Notes: generated by a model not told the origin, from the letters alone. Positions 52,695 to 61,416 are shown, counted from the stretch's first letter. The stretch: 64,000 bases of DNA from Sphingobacterium tenebrionis (GCF_037126265.1 NZ_JAYLLN010000008.1:1-64000); one strand, 5' to 3'. Numbers and translations: made by a program.

Positions 52695-52890
52695 CGTCAT
52701 TGCGAGGAACGAAGCAATCTTTCAAACCATGTCATCCTGAGCGAAGTCGAAGGATCTACATTTGGTACCCGTACAGATCCTTCGACGCTGCTCAGGATGA
52801 CATGAATCCAAAGATTGCTTCGTCGTACCTCCTCGCAATGACGGCGGGCGTACCGACTCGCAAGGACGAGATAACCTCCTCGCAATGACG
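52695..52890. repeat. Nested palindromic repeat cluster R7
   Basis: The cleanest copy: outer CGTCATTGCGAGGAACGAAGC, inner GTCATCCTGAGCGAAGTCG with its inverse around TACATTTGGTACCCGTA, and a closing outer half followed by two decayed halves. It lies between the start of the HhH-barrel gene and the 3' end of gyrB, so it is not between convergent genes. Confidence 0.93.
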
Positions 52891-52921
52891 CGGGCTCCCT
52901 AAGCTAAAATTCCACCCAAAT

Positions 52922-52951
52922 AAAAAGGCAGTTCAAAATGAACTGCCTTTC
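52922..52951 (-). terminator. Terminator of gyrB
   Basis: AAAGGCAGTTCA pairs with TGAACTGCCTTT around a 4-base loop, with a T-run on the minus strand. It sits between the gyrB stop and cluster R7. Confidence 0.88.
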
Positions 52952-52966
52952 TCAAATATTTCACGC

Positions 52967-53008
52967 TAATATCTATCGTCTAATATCTATCATCTAATAT
53001 CTACCAAT
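52967..53008. repeat. 14-bp tandem repeat at the gyrB stop
   Basis: Three units, TAATATCTATCGTC, TAATATCTATCATC and TAATATCTACCAAT, run into the gyrB stop codon. Possibly slippage products. Confidence 0.8.
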
Positions 53009-54966
53009 TAAATATCAATCTTCGCATACCTCGCGTTCGCTTCGATAAATTCCCTACGAGGAGCAACTTCATCGCCCATCAACATCGAGAAAATACGATC
53101 ACATTCCGCAGCATTTTCAATCGTCACCTGACGCAACGTACGCTTATCCGGATCCATCGTAGTATCCCATAATTGTTCCGCGTTCATCTCACCAAGACCT
53201 TTATACCTTTGCACATGAACACTATCCTCTTTACCCGCACCTTTTAAGCGCTGAATAGCGGCCAAACGCTGATCTTCTGTCCATGCATATTGGAAATCCT
53301 TACCTTTCTTCACTAAATACAAAGGAGGAGTAGCGATATAAACATATCCACGCTCAATCAACTCCTTCATATAACGGAAATAGAATGTCAACAATAAAGT
53401 CGCAATGTGCGATCCATCGACATCGGCATCCGTCATAATAATAATCTTGTGGTAACGAAGTTTGTCGGTATTCAATGCTTTGGAATCCTCGGCGGTACCA
53501 ATACTAACCCCTAATGCTGTGAACATATTCTTGATCTCTTCGTTTTCATAGATCTTATGTTCCATAGCCTTTTCCACGTTTAGGATCTTACCTCTCAAAG
53601 GCATGATCGCCTGCGTTCTACGGTCGCGACCTTGCTTAGCCGTACCACCCGCAGAATCTCCCTCGACGAAGAAAATCTCACAGCTCGCTGGATCATTATC
53701 CGAACAGTCGGCCAGTTTACCTGGTAAACCAGAACCTCCCATAACCGTTTTACGTTGAACCAACTCACGGGCTTTACGAGCCGCAGCACGTGCTTGGGCA
53801 GCAATGATCACTTTCTGTACGATCTGTTTTGCCTCTCTCGGATTCTCCTCCAAATAAGCACTTAAGATCTCACCAACGGCAACATCCACCGCACCCATTA
53901 CTTCAGAGTTACCCAATTTGGTTTTTGTCTGCCCCTCGAACTGAGGTTCAGCAACTTTAACAGAAATTACCGCAGTCAATCCCTCACGGAAGTCATCACC
54001 TGTAATCTCTACTTTTAAGTTCTTCAATAAACCTGAATCATCGGCATATTTCTTCAACGTCCTGGTCAAACCTCTACGGAAACCAGCCACGTGAGAACCA
54101 CCTTCGATGGTATTGATGTTATTTACATAAGAATGTACATTCTCCGCATATGTATCGTTGTATTGCAAAGCAAGTTCTACGGGAATACCTTGTTTGATTC
54201 CTTCTACATAGATCGGTTCAGGGATCAAGGCATGGCGATTGCCATCCAAGAACTTCACGAATTCTTGCAGTCCACCTTCTGAGAAAAAGATATTCTGGCG
54301 GAAAGAATCATCCTCCAATACCTCACGCTCATCGATCAATGTCAATCGAATCCCTTTGTTCAAGAAAGAAAGCTCTCTCAAACGGTTTGCTAAGGTATCA
54401 TAGTTATAGACGATGGTTGTTGTAAAGATCTCCGGATCCGGATGGAATGTTACAATAGTTCCTGTTTTGTCACTCTCACCAATCTCCTTTACATCAAATT
54501 GCGGCTTACCCTGTGCATACTCCTGCACAAAGATCTTACCCTCACGATGAACTTCTGCACGCAATAAGGTCGACAGGGCATTCACACAGGAAACCCCCAC
54601 ACCGTGCAAACCTCCAGATACCTTATACGTATCCTTATCGAATTTACCACCGGCGTGCAATACCGTCATAACCAGCTCTAATGCCGATTTATTCTCTTTT
54701 TTGTTGATACCTGTAGGGATACCACGACCATTATCTTTTACCGAAACAGCGTTGTCTTTTTGGATAGTTACAACGATGTCATCGCAATAACCGGCAACAG
54801 CTTCGTCAATTGAGTTATCGACTACTTCATAAACCAGGTGATGCAGACCCTTTACTCCCGTATCACCAATATACATAGATGGACGCTTACGTACCGCTTC
54901 TAATCCCTCTAAAACCTGGATATTATCCGCTGAATACGTTGAAGGTTTTTTGTTTTCTTCGCTCAT
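53008..54966 (-). CDS. gyrB: DNA gyrase subunit B
   Basis: ATPase subunit of the type II topoisomerase that introduces negative supercoils. The 652 residues show the GHKL ATP site (E47 in YEVVDNSIDEA, D78 in DNGRGIP) and GGLHGVGVSCVNAL. The TOPRIM domain has FFVEGDSAGG, LRGKILNVEKA and DADVDGSHI. QRYKGLGEMNAEQLW marks gyrase B. ParE is less likely, since the C-terminal tail and length fit the Bacteroidota GyrB (about 650). No gyrA, dnaA or recF is adjacent. It has a strong promoter and its own terminator. Confidence 0.95.
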   Translation of the reverse strand: MSEENKKPSTYSADNIQVLEGLEAVRKRPSMYIGDTGVKGLHHLVYEVVDNSIDEAVAGYCDDIVVTIQKDNAVSVKDNGRGIPTGINKKENKSALELVMTVLHAGGKFDKDTYKVSGGLHGVGVSCVNALSTLLRAEVHREGKIFVQEYAQGKPQFDVKEIGESDKTGTIVTFHPDPEIFTTTIVYNYDTLANRLRELSFLNKGIRLTLIDEREVLEDDSFRQNIFFSEGGLQEFVKFLDGNRHALIPEPIYVEGIKQGIPVELALQYNDTYAENVHSYVNNINTIEGGSHVAGFRRGLTRTLKKYADDSGLLKNLKVEITGDDFREGLTAVISVKVAEPQFEGQTKTKLGNSEVMGAVDVAVGEILSAYLEENPREAKQIVQKVIIAAQARAAARKARELVQRKTVMGGSGLPGKLADCSDNDPASCEIFFVEGDSAGGTAKQGRDRRTQAIMPLRGKILNVEKAMEHKIYENEEIKNMFTALGVSIGTAEDSKALNTDKLRYHKIIIMTDADVDGSHIATLLLTFYFRYMKELIERGYVYIATPPLYLVKKGKDFQYAWTEDQRLAAIQRLKGAGKEDSVHVQRYKGLGEMNAEQLWDTTMDPDKRTLRQVTIENAAECDRIFSMLMGDEVAPRREFIEANARYAKIDI

Positions 54967-54999
54967 GAAAATGAATTAATATTACTGTTGATTAACTTT

Positions 55000-55031
55000 C
55001 AAAAATACGAAAAATTACCTTAATAATCAAA
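55000..55031 (-). promoter_or_regulatory. gyrB promoter
   Basis: On the minus strand TTTG is followed after 20 bp by TATTTTTG, an exact TAnnTTTG match. The leader would be about 27 nt. Supercoiling control is common for gyrB but cannot be read here. Confidence 0.75.
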
Positions 55032-55114
55032 CATAAAACGCTTAAAAATACGCTCGGGTACTCTCCCAAAAACATCCTCATCCAAGCCATTATTTACTAG
55101 CTTTTCATGCATTT

Positions 55115-55147
55115 TTGGTAAAATTTCATTTTTTTATCTTAGGTTTG
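55115..55147 (+). promoter_or_regulatory. Promoter of the OmpH-like lipoprotein gene
   Basis: TTG, 22 bp, then TAGGTTTG (exact TAnnTTTG). It overlaps a longer reading frame and so fixes the ATG at 55178 as the start. Confidence 0.7.
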
Positions 55148-55177
55148 TTCTTCAGAAAATCGAAATACAAGAAAAGA

Positions 55178-55786
55178 ATGAATAAATTAGTAAAATTGAC
55201 CTTAGGTCTTGTTGCCACTGCAGCAATCGTTTCCTGTAACCAAGAAGCAAAAAAAGATAACACTACTGCTTCCACTACAGCAGCAACAACAACCCCAACC
55301 ACTGCCCAAGAAGAGAAGATCGTTTATGTAAATTCAGATTCTTTATCTGAAAAATACACGTACTACAAAGATGTACGCGCTAGATTAGAAGCGAAATTCA
55401 AAAAAGCGCAAGCTGATTTCCAGGCAAAAGGACAAGCTTACCAAAGAGAAGTAGCAGAATACCAACAAAAAGGTCAAGGCATGAGCGCAACGGAACGCCA
55501 GGCAACTGAAGAGCGTTTGGTTCGTTTGCAAGGCGACCTTCAACGTATGGAGCAGAATGCTGGTCAATCCATTGGTCAAGAAGAGCAGACAGAATTCTCC
55601 AAAGTTTATACTGCAGTAACAGAATACCTTCAGAAACATGCTGAAGATAAAGGGTACAAATTGGTATTGACTTATTCAAAAACCAACCCTGCCGTTCTTT
55701 ATGCTGATCCAAAGATGGATATCACCAAAGAAGTGATCGACGCTTTGAACAAAGAATATGCGGATAAAACTCCTTCAAAGAAATAA
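55178..55786 (+). CDS. OmpH/Skp-like lipoprotein
   Basis: A 202-residue lipoprotein of the periplasmic chaperone family that escorts outer-membrane proteins. The signal ends in the lipobox AAIVSC with C20 as lipid site. A T/A-rich tether (about 25-45) leads to the KIVYVNSDSLSEKYTYYKD strand and a long coiled coil rich in Q, E, K and A (about 65-130), then a closing strand pair. Skp itself is soluble; a lipid anchor is seen in several Bacteroidota relatives. It is monocistronic, with promoter and terminator. Confidence 0.9.
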   Translation: MNKLVKLTLGLVATAAIVSCNQEAKKDNTTASTTAATTTPTTAQEEKIVYVNSDSLSEKYTYYKDVRARLEAKFKKAQADFQAKGQAYQREVAEYQQKGQGMSATERQATEERLVRLQGDLQRMEQNAGQSIGQEEQTEFSKVYTAVTEYLQKHAEDKGYKLVLTYSKTNPAVLYADPKMDITKEVIDALNKEYADKTPSKK

Positions 55787-55818
55787 TACACAGGAGGAGG
55801 TAATTCTTCATTAAGATA

Positions 55819-55858
55819 TAAAAATGGCAGTCTGAAAATACAGGCTGCCATTTTTTTG
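55819..55858 (+). terminator. Terminator of the OmpH-like gene
   Basis: AAAAATGGCAG pairs with CTGCCATTTTT around about 16 bases, with a T-run. Confidence 0.82.
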
Positions 55859-55903
55859 ATATATCCTTAAATCTCCCTAATTTTCGGTAATTATTACGCT
55901 ACT

Positions 55904-56809
55904 ATGGTAAAACAGATTCTCAGCAAGGAAGACAATGGTTTCGACTGGTTCGACATCTTCAACCCTTCTATCGATGATTTCACAGATCTCAAAGAAAGGT
56001 ACAACATTAAGGATGCTTCCATCAAAGATTGCCTGGAAATCGGCCATTTGCCAAAAATTGAAGAATTTGAGGAATACCATTTCCTCATCCTTAGGAATAT
56101 TGCAGAGAGTTTTCCGGAAAGTTCCGATACCTTAACGGATATCACCAATCGAATTTCCTTATTCTACGGGCAGGACTTTGTCATCACGGTACATCGGAAT
56201 GAAATCAATTTCCTTTCCGAATTGATCGATCTGGATAAGACCAATAAAAAACTGAAATCCAGCAAAAGCCTGGTGAATACCCTGGTTTCTTCTTCGCTAA
56301 AATCATTCGAAACCTTGATCATTTCCGATCTTTCCGAGAAACTGGATAATTATGAAGAGATTGTTTTCCTGCATAGCCGCAGAAAACCTTTCCTTCGAAA
56401 GGTGTACTATTTGAAAAGACAGGTTGACTTGATCCGGATCATTCTGACCCTGTACAAGGATATCGTGGACTATTTCCATATGCCCGAGTACCAGAACATC
56501 TATACGCAAGACTTAAGGGATATCTATTCCAGAACGAATACCCTTTACCGCAATATCAGTGAGAACACGGCACAATTGCTGTCCATCTATTTCAACATCG
56601 AATCCAACCATACCAATGAGATCATGCGTACGCTGACCATCATCTCCGTATTTTTTATGCCTTTAACGTTTATCGTAGGGGTTTATGGCATGAATTTCAA
56701 ATACATGCCTGAACTGGAATGGTACTATGGATACCCGATCATTATTGGGGTAATGATGGCGCTTTCTGCCCTGATCTATATCTGGTTCAAAAGAAAACGA
56801 TGGTTATAA
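55904..56809 (+). CDS. corA: CorA-family magnesium/divalent cation channel
   Basis: A 301-residue pentameric channel subunit. A long cytoplasmic alpha/beta and helical funnel occupies residues 1-240, and two C-terminal membrane helices follow. The selectivity motif GMN is at 262-264 (VYGMNF), just after the first helix (TIISVFFMPLTFIVGVYGMN). The C terminus is basic (KRKRWL), as usual. The stop lies 2 bp from the stop of tsaB on the other strand, with no terminator between. Confidence 0.94.
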   Translation: MVKQILSKEDNGFDWFDIFNPSIDDFTDLKERYNIKDASIKDCLEIGHLPKIEEFEEYHFLILRNIAESFPESSDTLTDITNRISLFYGQDFVITVHRNEINFLSELIDLDKTNKKLKSSKSLVNTLVSSSLKSFETLIISDLSEKLDNYEEIVFLHSRRKPFLRKVYYLKRQVDLIRIILTLYKDIVDYFHMPEYQNIYTQDLRDIYSRTNTLYRNISENTAQLLSIYFNIESNHTNEIMRTLTIISVFFMPLTFIVGVYGMNFKYMPELEWYYGYPIIIGVMMALSALIYIWFKRKRWL

Positions 56810-56811
56810 GA

Positions 56812-57525
56812 TTAAGAGGAAAGTAGGTTCTTTTTAGACTTGGTCACCACAAAATCCTTCAGGTAATACGGTTCAAAATAAGCAACATCCTCAAATTGCT
56901 GTTGTTTGAATTTATCATAGGCCTGCTTTCCTTGCTGAGAGGCATGGGATTCAAAGCCCTCTACTATAGTCACCCCCTCTTTGGAGGCAAACATCTCCTT
57001 GAACTTATCTGCACCAGCTCCAAATAAAACGACCTTGAAACCTTCCTTCAAATACGCATCAAAGGTTTGTTCATCCACGATCAGGGCATGGGTTTCCGTT
57101 AAAGTTGTTCCATCAGCATCAAAAAATGCTGTGTAGACTTCCAATCTCCGTGCATCAATCATTGGACATAGCATCAGCTTCTCCCCTACATGCTCATGAT
57201 TCATCAGATACCCACCTAACATCGCTTCTAAGCTATTAATTCCGATCAAAGGGATATCCATTGCATAGCACAATCCTTTTGCCGCAGAAACCCCTATTCG
57301 CAACCCGGTATAAGAGCCCGGCCCCATGCTCACAGATATTGCTGCCAGGTCCTGAAACGTCAGCCCCGTCTTATCCAAAAGCTCTTGGATAAAGACCGTC
57401 AATGCCGTTGCATGCATATTGGGTTCATTGCTGAACACGGAATCAACTAAACGACCGTTATTGGATAGGGAAACCGAACATACCTGTGTTGCAGTTTCAA
57501 TGGAAAGGATATAGCAGTTTGACAT
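56812..57525 (-). CDS. tsaB: tRNA threonylcarbamoyladenosine protein TsaB
   Basis: Partner of TsaD and TsaE in making t6A at position 37 of ANN-decoding tRNAs. The 237-residue ASKHA-fold protein has ILSIETATQVCSVSL at its N terminus, MHATALTVFIQELLDKTGL, and the diagnostic VSMGPGSYTGLRIGVSAAKGL. It lacks the metal-binding histidines of TsaD. I start it at MSNCYILSIETA; the frame extends 12 codons further into yidD. Last gene of rpmH-rnpA-yidD-tsaB. Confidence 0.94.
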   Translation of the reverse strand: MSNCYILSIETATQVCSVSLSNNGRLVDSVFSNEPNMHATALTVFIQELLDKTGLTFQDLAAISVSMGPGSYTGLRIGVSAAKGLCYAMDIPLIGINSLEAMLGGYLMNHEHVGEKLMLCPMIDARRLEVYTAFFDADGTTLTETHALIVDEQTFDAYLKEGFKVVLFGAGADKFKEMFASKEGVTIVEGFESHASQQGKQAYDKFKQQQFEDVAYFEPYYLKDFVVTKSKKNLLSS

Positions 57526-57532
57526 AGTAGAA

Positions 57533-57787
57533 TTATGGAACAGGATCATGACCATGACCACCCCATGGATTACAACGAGCGATCCGTTTTACCGTCATCC
57601 ATCCGCCTTTGAAAGGGCCATATTTCAGGATGGCTTCCTTCCCATATTGGGAGCAGGTTGGCGAATACCGACAACTTGCACCTAAAAAGGGCGATATGAA
57701 CAACTGGTAAAACCTAATAATAAAAAGGAATACCCATTTGATGGGAAGCTTAATTCCCTTCTCCCAGATCAGATTTAGCAATTTCAT
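57533..57787 (-). CDS. yidD: Membrane protein insertion efficiency factor YidD
   Basis: An 84-residue membrane-associated protein that helps YidC insertion. The family core FYQLFISPFLGASCRYSPTCSQYG and the second signature GWMTVKRIARCNPWGGHGHDPVP are intact. Its start lies inside the last 38 bases of rnpA, the normal arrangement. yidC itself, often next in line, is absent; tsaB follows. Confidence 0.95.
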   Translation of the reverse strand: MKLLNLIWEKGIKLPIKWVFLFIIRFYQLFISPFLGASCRYSPTCSQYGKEAILKYGPFKGGWMTVKRIARCNPWGGHGHDPVP

Positions 57788-58157
57788 TTTTCAATTTTAA
57801 GAGCATTTGCTTCATTTTTGCCTGCATTTCGGCAAATGGCAGATCTTCTTTGCCCACGTATTGTATGGTCAAGAGCAAATGTAGGGAATGTTCAGTCAAA
57901 AAATCGTAAAGATTATGCTTTTCCAAACGATAGGCTTCGCGCATCCGACGCTTGAAATAATTGCGGTCGACCGCTTTCTTAAACTTACGCTTGGAAACTG
58001 AAATGATGGTTTGTACAGGGTATGGGAGTTCGGAAGGAGCCTGGGCATAGACCATCCGGAAAGGATATACAATAAAAGAAGAACCATTATCGAAAAGATG
58101 GTCGATCCACCTTTTGCTACATAATCGTTCTTCTTTTGTAAATGTATATTTTTTCAT
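57750..58157 (-). CDS. rnpA: Ribonuclease P protein component
   Basis: Protein cofactor of the tRNA 5'-processing ribozyme. The 135 residues (from MKKYTFTKEERL) carry the RNR signature KKAVDRNYFKRRMREAYR and a hydrophobic cleft (FRMVYAQA). A start four codons upstream is equally open. It lies 60 bp after rpmH, in the conserved rpmH-rnpA-yidD order. Confidence 0.95.
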   Translation of the reverse strand: MKKYTFTKEERLCSKRWIDHLFDNGSSFIVYPFRMVYAQAPSELPYPVQTIISVSKRKFKKAVDRNYFKRRMREAYRLEKHNLYDFLTEHSLHLLLTIQYVGKEDLPFAEMQAKMKQMLLKLKNEIAKSDLGEGN

Positions 58158-58217
58158 CTCGATGTGCATTGAGCCGGCTAAATTAGCTCGGTCGACGTAT
58201 CACCGGCGATGTTTGGA

Positions 58218-58376
58218 TTAACCTTTGTGACGGTATTCGTCAGAAACTGTAAGGCGTTTTCTTCCTTTAGCTCTACGAGAAGCTAATACTCTTCTACCAT
58301 TTGCAGAGCTCATACGCTCTCTGAATCCGTGTTTATTTCTTCTTTTTCTTTGCGAAGGTTGAAATGTTCTCTTCAT
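58218..58376 (-). CDS. rpmH: 50S ribosomal protein L34
   Basis: A 52-residue, very basic ribosomal protein. It starts MKRTFQPSQRKRRNKHGFRE, the universal L34 N terminus, continues with MSSANGRRVLASRRAKGRKR, and has a short Bacteroidota-type tail (LTVSDEYRHKG). It heads the operon rpmH-rnpA-yidD-tsaB. In many bacteria this group flanks dnaA and the origin; here it is next to mscL with no dnaA. Confidence 0.97.
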   Translation of the reverse strand: MKRTFQPSQRKRRNKHGFRERMSSANGRRVLASRRAKGRKRLTVSDEYRHKG

Positions 58377-58433
58377 GACGCTTTTATGCTTGTTTTTATA
58401 CTTTTAATCAATTTATCCCTCAAAAGAGGAATG

Positions 58434-58464
58434 CAAAAATAAAGTTTATTTCACAATTCCGCAA
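58434..58464 (-). promoter_or_regulatory. rpmH operon promoter
   Basis: On the minus strand TTG is followed after 20 bp by TATTTTTG (exact TAnnTTTG). The leader would be about 50 nt. Confidence 0.72.
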
Positions 58465-58488
58465 CACTCAGGATATAATAAATAAAAA

Positions 58489-58530
58489 AAAGCAAATTAA
58501 TTAGGCATGATCACCTGCATAATTTGCTTT
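58489..58530 (-). terminator. Terminator of mscL
   Basis: AGCAAATTA pairs with TAATTTGCT across a 20-base loop that itself contains a TGATCA palindrome. On the minus strand it ends in eight T. Confidence 0.75.
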
Positions 58531-58547
58531 CTGAGCGCAGAAATGGC

Positions 58548-58955
58548 TTATTTATTTCTTAATAAATCGCGAATCTCTGTCAACAAAACTTCTTCTTTTG
58601 TTGGAGGAGCTGGAGCTGCTTCTTCAGCTGGTTTTTCGCGTTTCAATGAATTCAATCCTTTGATCACGATGAAAATACAGAAGGCAATGATCAAGAACTG
58701 GATCAGCACGTTGATGAAGTTACCGTAGTTGATCGCTACTTCTGTGGTACCAGCAGCTTCATTCGCTTCGCTGATCACATATTTCATCTTGGAGAAATCT
58801 ACTCCACCTGTGATAAAACCGATCGGAGGCATGATGATATCATCCACTAAAGATGTTACAATCTTACCGAATGCACCACCAATAACCACACCGACCGCTA
58901 GATCGATGACACTGCCACGCATGGCAAATTCTTTAAACTCTTTTAAAAATCCCAT
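58548..58955 (-). CDS. mscL: Large-conductance mechanosensitive channel MscL
   Basis: Pentameric emergency release valve of the inner membrane. The 135 residues show the N-terminal GFLKEFKEFAMRGSVIDLAVGV, the pore helix VVIGGAFGKIVTSLVDDIIMPPIG, a periplasmic loop, and a second helix (VLIQFLIIAFCIFIVIKGLN). A P/A/E linker leads to the C-terminal bundle (EVLLTEIRDLLRN). The ATG start is preferred over a TTG three codons upstream. Confidence 0.96.
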   Translation of the reverse strand: MGFLKEFKEFAMRGSVIDLAVGVVIGGAFGKIVTSLVDDIIMPPIGFITGGVDFSKMKYVISEANEAAGTTEVAINYGNFINVLIQFLIIAFCIFIVIKGLNSLKREKPAEEAAPAPPTKEEVLLTEIRDLLRNK

Positions 58956-59141
58956 TTTATTCAATAGTCTTAACTGTGAAAAATTTATTTGCTATTTGAA
59001 ATTTAAAACAAATAATCGACAAAAAAAACGGTTTAGAATGATATAATAAAATAATTCCGAAAATATTTGTCTATATTTAGTAGGCTACGAACTACATTTA
59101 ACAAAAAAAAATTAAGGTGAAGTGAATTGTCACGAATATCT

Positions 59142-59149
59142 TATATTTG
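59142..59149 (+). promoter_or_regulatory. -7 element of the NarL-type regulator gene
   Basis: TATATTTG is an exact TAnnTTTG match. The nearest TTG is only 12 bp upstream, so the promoter may be weak or activated. The leader would be about 90 nt. The rest of the space back to mscL is AT-rich with no other feature. Confidence 0.45.
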
Positions 59150-59247
59150 AAGAAATAAATTAACTACTATAAATAATAAATAAACCCTGCCTATTGATAA
59201 ATCACACAGTCAAAAAAGCAGAAATCTCGGTTAGTGATCGTGTAAAT

Positions 59248-59892
59248 ATGAAGAAAATTTTAATTGCCGACGACCACATCATAGTAAGACTAGGTGTTTC
59301 AACCGCCATCAAGGAGACCATTAAGGCTGTTGAAATCACCCAGGCCCAGACCTATGATGAAGTTTTTGGGGAGCTAAAAAATAACAGGTACGACTTATTG
59401 CTCTTGGACATCAATATGCCCGGAGGAAATAACATCAAGGTCATTAAAGAGATATTGGAAATCCAGCCCGATTTGAAGATCCTGGTGTTCTCATCCTATG
59501 ATGAGAGCCTCTATGCATTAAGGTATATTGAAGCTGGAGCGGCAGGATATGTGAACAAAACGACCAGCATGACTGAGTTCACCAATGCCATTAACAGCAT
59601 CTTCGAAAGAGGAAGATATATGTCGGATGCCATTAAAGATCTCTATGTGCAGAAGTTGACCACCAGCAAATCAAAGGTCGATAGCTTGAACCCATTGTTC
59701 AAATTATCGAACCGGGAAATGGATGTGGCCAGACACTTGATCGAAGGTTTGGGAATCATTGAAGTTTCCAACCGATTGAACCTGAGTTCCTCTACTGTAA
59801 GTACCTATAAGAGCAGAATATTTGAAAAATTAGGGGTAACCAATATTCCCGATTTGATTTCCCTGTTCAAAATGAATACAGAAAAGGAATAA
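59248..59892 (+). CDS. NarL/FixJ-type response regulator
   Basis: A 214-residue two-domain regulator: receiver (1-120) with D8-D9, phosphoacceptor D54 in LLLDINMPGG, S83 and K104, then a LuxR-type HTH (about 153-208; LSNREMDVARHLIEGLGIIEVSNRLNLSSSTVSTYKSRIFEKLGV in part). Its partner kinase is not adjacent. It may take phosphate from the orphan hybrid kinase through the HPt protein, by inference only. The ATG at MKKILIADDH is preferred over an upstream TTG, because the receiver strand begins there. Confidence 0.93.
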   Translation: MKKILIADDHIIVRLGVSTAIKETIKAVEITQAQTYDEVFGELKNNRYDLLLLDINMPGGNNIKVIKEILEIQPDLKILVFSSYDESLYALRYIEAGAAGYVNKTTSMTEFTNAINSIFERGRYMSDAIKDLYVQKLTTSKSKVDSLNPLFKLSNREMDVARHLIEGLGIIEVSNRLNLSSSTVSTYKSRIFEKLGVTNIPDLISLFKMNTEKE

Positions 59893-59915
59893 CCGCTTGG
59901 TTATTCCTTTTCTTT
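59881..59915 (+). terminator. Terminator overlapping the regulator stop codon
   Basis: AAAAGGAATAACC pairs with GGTTATTCCTTTT around GCTT, followed by a T-rich run. The stop TAA lies in the left arm. Confidence 0.88.
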
Positions 59916-59935
59916 TATACAATAAAATTTTGGTA

Positions 59936-61072
59936 TTATTTCAAACTATCCATTGTTTGAAGCGGAATATCTTTTCTATCAATTCCCTTTAATGGACGTT
60001 GTTCGGTATAAGTATAGCCATTATCCTCCAGGCTCCATAATAAAGGCGCAAGGTAATTGACCGTGTTTTTAGCCCCTTGGTTGATCGCTCCCATATTATG
60101 GGTATCTTTGGAGTTCTTAGCCTCGTTCTCGATCTCAAACGGCCCAGAAAAGCCTCTCTCGTGCAATATCTCTACAAATGCATTCCAGTCCATATGATCT
60201 GTACCACCAAATCCAGGCAGCATAGCGGTATAATGATGTCTATCCCAATCATGCTGCGGGATACTGACCCCAGCCAATTCTGCCAATTCTGGCGATACAT
60301 ATTGCATCGGATACATTCCGCCCCATTCGGTATAGGCTTTTCCGTAGTTCATACGTGTTGTTTTCACATGGATACGTTTCAACCTGTTGATGTCCATTTC
60401 ATCAATGACATCCACCGGATCGGTATTCTGCCAAATATCATGGGAAGGATCGTAGATCTCGCCATGGGCAGCACTAGGGATCATCGCATACATCAATTTG
60501 CGGGCAGCTAGGACTCCTGGTAAATTATTAAAGGTACTGCTATAGCGGGAAGATCTCCAGCCCTCCATCGGGCAATTCTCATAGACGATCGTCACGCCCA
60601 AACCTTCCGCATATTTTACGATCGGTTCAAAAACCTTTTTATATTCCTCCAGATTCCGTTGGAATCCATCGATCTGATTACCCAATTCATGGTTATACCC
60701 CACAAAGGTCCCTACCTTCACATCGTTCTCATCACCACCCAACAAATGCGCGATCCGGATCAAGGCCAACAAATGGTTCTGATTTTTTACACGTTGGTCT
60801 TCCTCGCCTCCTATCATATTCTCAAAGGCGCCTAAGGACAAGCGTAATCCTTTGGCATTGAATTTATCCAACAATGCCTTAGCCTGTTCCGGTCCAAAGG
60901 ATTCATAATCCAAATGGGTCGCGGTATGGTCCTGTCTGGCACCATCCCTACGGAAAACACAAAGATCTATCCCTTGTGCACCCGCCGCGTTTGCCGCATC
61001 CAACAATTCATCTTGAGTCAATTGATCATAGGCCGAGCTCATCAGCCAGATAGGATTTTGAAGTTTATTCAT
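59936..61072 (-). CDS. Sugar phosphate isomerase/epimerase-like TIM-barrel protein
   Basis: A 378-residue cytoplasmic protein of the AP-endonuclease-2/xylose-isomerase-like superfamily. Metal-ligand candidates lie in IVYENCPMEGW (glutamate), IYDPSHDIW (Asp-His), RIHVKTTRMN (His) and PFEIENEA (glutamate). That arrangement matches the inosose isomerase/tagatose epimerase group. The substrate is not recognisable and there is no sugar cluster nearby. The start MNKLQNPIWLMSS is chosen because the preceding 21 codons run through the terminator of the Hc1 gene. Confidence 0.82.
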   Translation of the reverse strand: MNKLQNPIWLMSSAYDQLTQDELLDAANAAGAQGIDLCVFRRDGARQDHTATHLDYESFGPEQAKALLDKFNAKGLRLSLGAFENMIGGEEDQRVKNQNHLLALIRIAHLLGGDENDVKVGTFVGYNHELGNQIDGFQRNLEEYKKVFEPIVKYAEGLGVTIVYENCPMEGWRSSRYSSTFNNLPGVLAARKLMYAMIPSAAHGEIYDPSHDIWQNTDPVDVIDEMDINRLKRIHVKTTRMNYGKAYTEWGGMYPMQYVSPELAELAGVSIPQHDWDRHHYTAMLPGFGGTDHMDWNAFVEILHERGFSGPFEIENEAKNSKDTHNMGAINQGAKNTVNYLAPLLWSLEDNGYTYTEQRPLKGIDRKDIPLQTMDSLK

Positions 61073-61098
61073 ATTGTAAATATAATAGTATTTGCGCA

Positions 61099-61124
61099 TA
61101 AAAAAAGCCCATTGATAGGGCTTA
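61099..61124 (-). terminator. Terminator of the Hc1-like gene
   Basis: AAGCCC pairs with GGGCTT around seven bases, ending in seven T on the minus strand. Short but typical. Confidence 0.7.
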
Positions 61125-61150
61125 AACTGTAACAAGGTTTTCTCAGGTTT

Positions 61151-61336
61151 CTATTTCTTGTTTTTCAGATCCTGAATACCTAAACGTAAAGATTGAGCCA
61201 ATGTTTTCACATCCTGCAAACCTTTTCTCACGCGTGTTCCAGCAGCGCTATTTGCTTTTGAATAGAATTTTTCAGCATCATTTTCCAATCCATCGATAAC
61301 TGATTTAAGTTCTTTGAATTTATCAATACTTGCCAT
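61151..61336 (-). CDS. Hc1-like bacterial histone H1 protein
   Basis: A 61-residue lysine-rich helical protein of the Bacteroidota/Chlamydia Hc1 group. Its core is DAEKFYSKANSAAGTRVRKG, followed by a basic helix ending KNKK. It probably binds DNA in the nucleoid. Start at MASIDKFKELKS; the frame extends 21 codons, but that part has different composition and lies in the leader. It is monocistronic between two terminators, downstream of ftsZ. Confidence 0.87.
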   Translation of the reverse strand: MASIDKFKELKSVIDGLENDAEKFYSKANSAAGTRVRKGLQDVKTLAQSLRLGIQDLKNKK

Positions 61337-61416
61337 AATTGTTAGATTTAATTGAGATAATTTTTTAGTAACTACCTCTAAATTAACATCTTTTTTCAAA
61401 AAACAAAACTAAAAAC

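Noticed and set aside
52928..52951. Hairpin near gyrB as part of repeat R7
   Set aside because: Its sequence is unrelated to either repeat module and it has a T-run in the right direction for gyrB; it is an ordinary terminator.
58218..58376. Replication origin beside rpmH-rnpA
   Set aside because: No dnaA, no DnaA-box cluster and no AT-rich unwinding region is seen between rpmH and mscL; the operon alone is not evidence of oriC.
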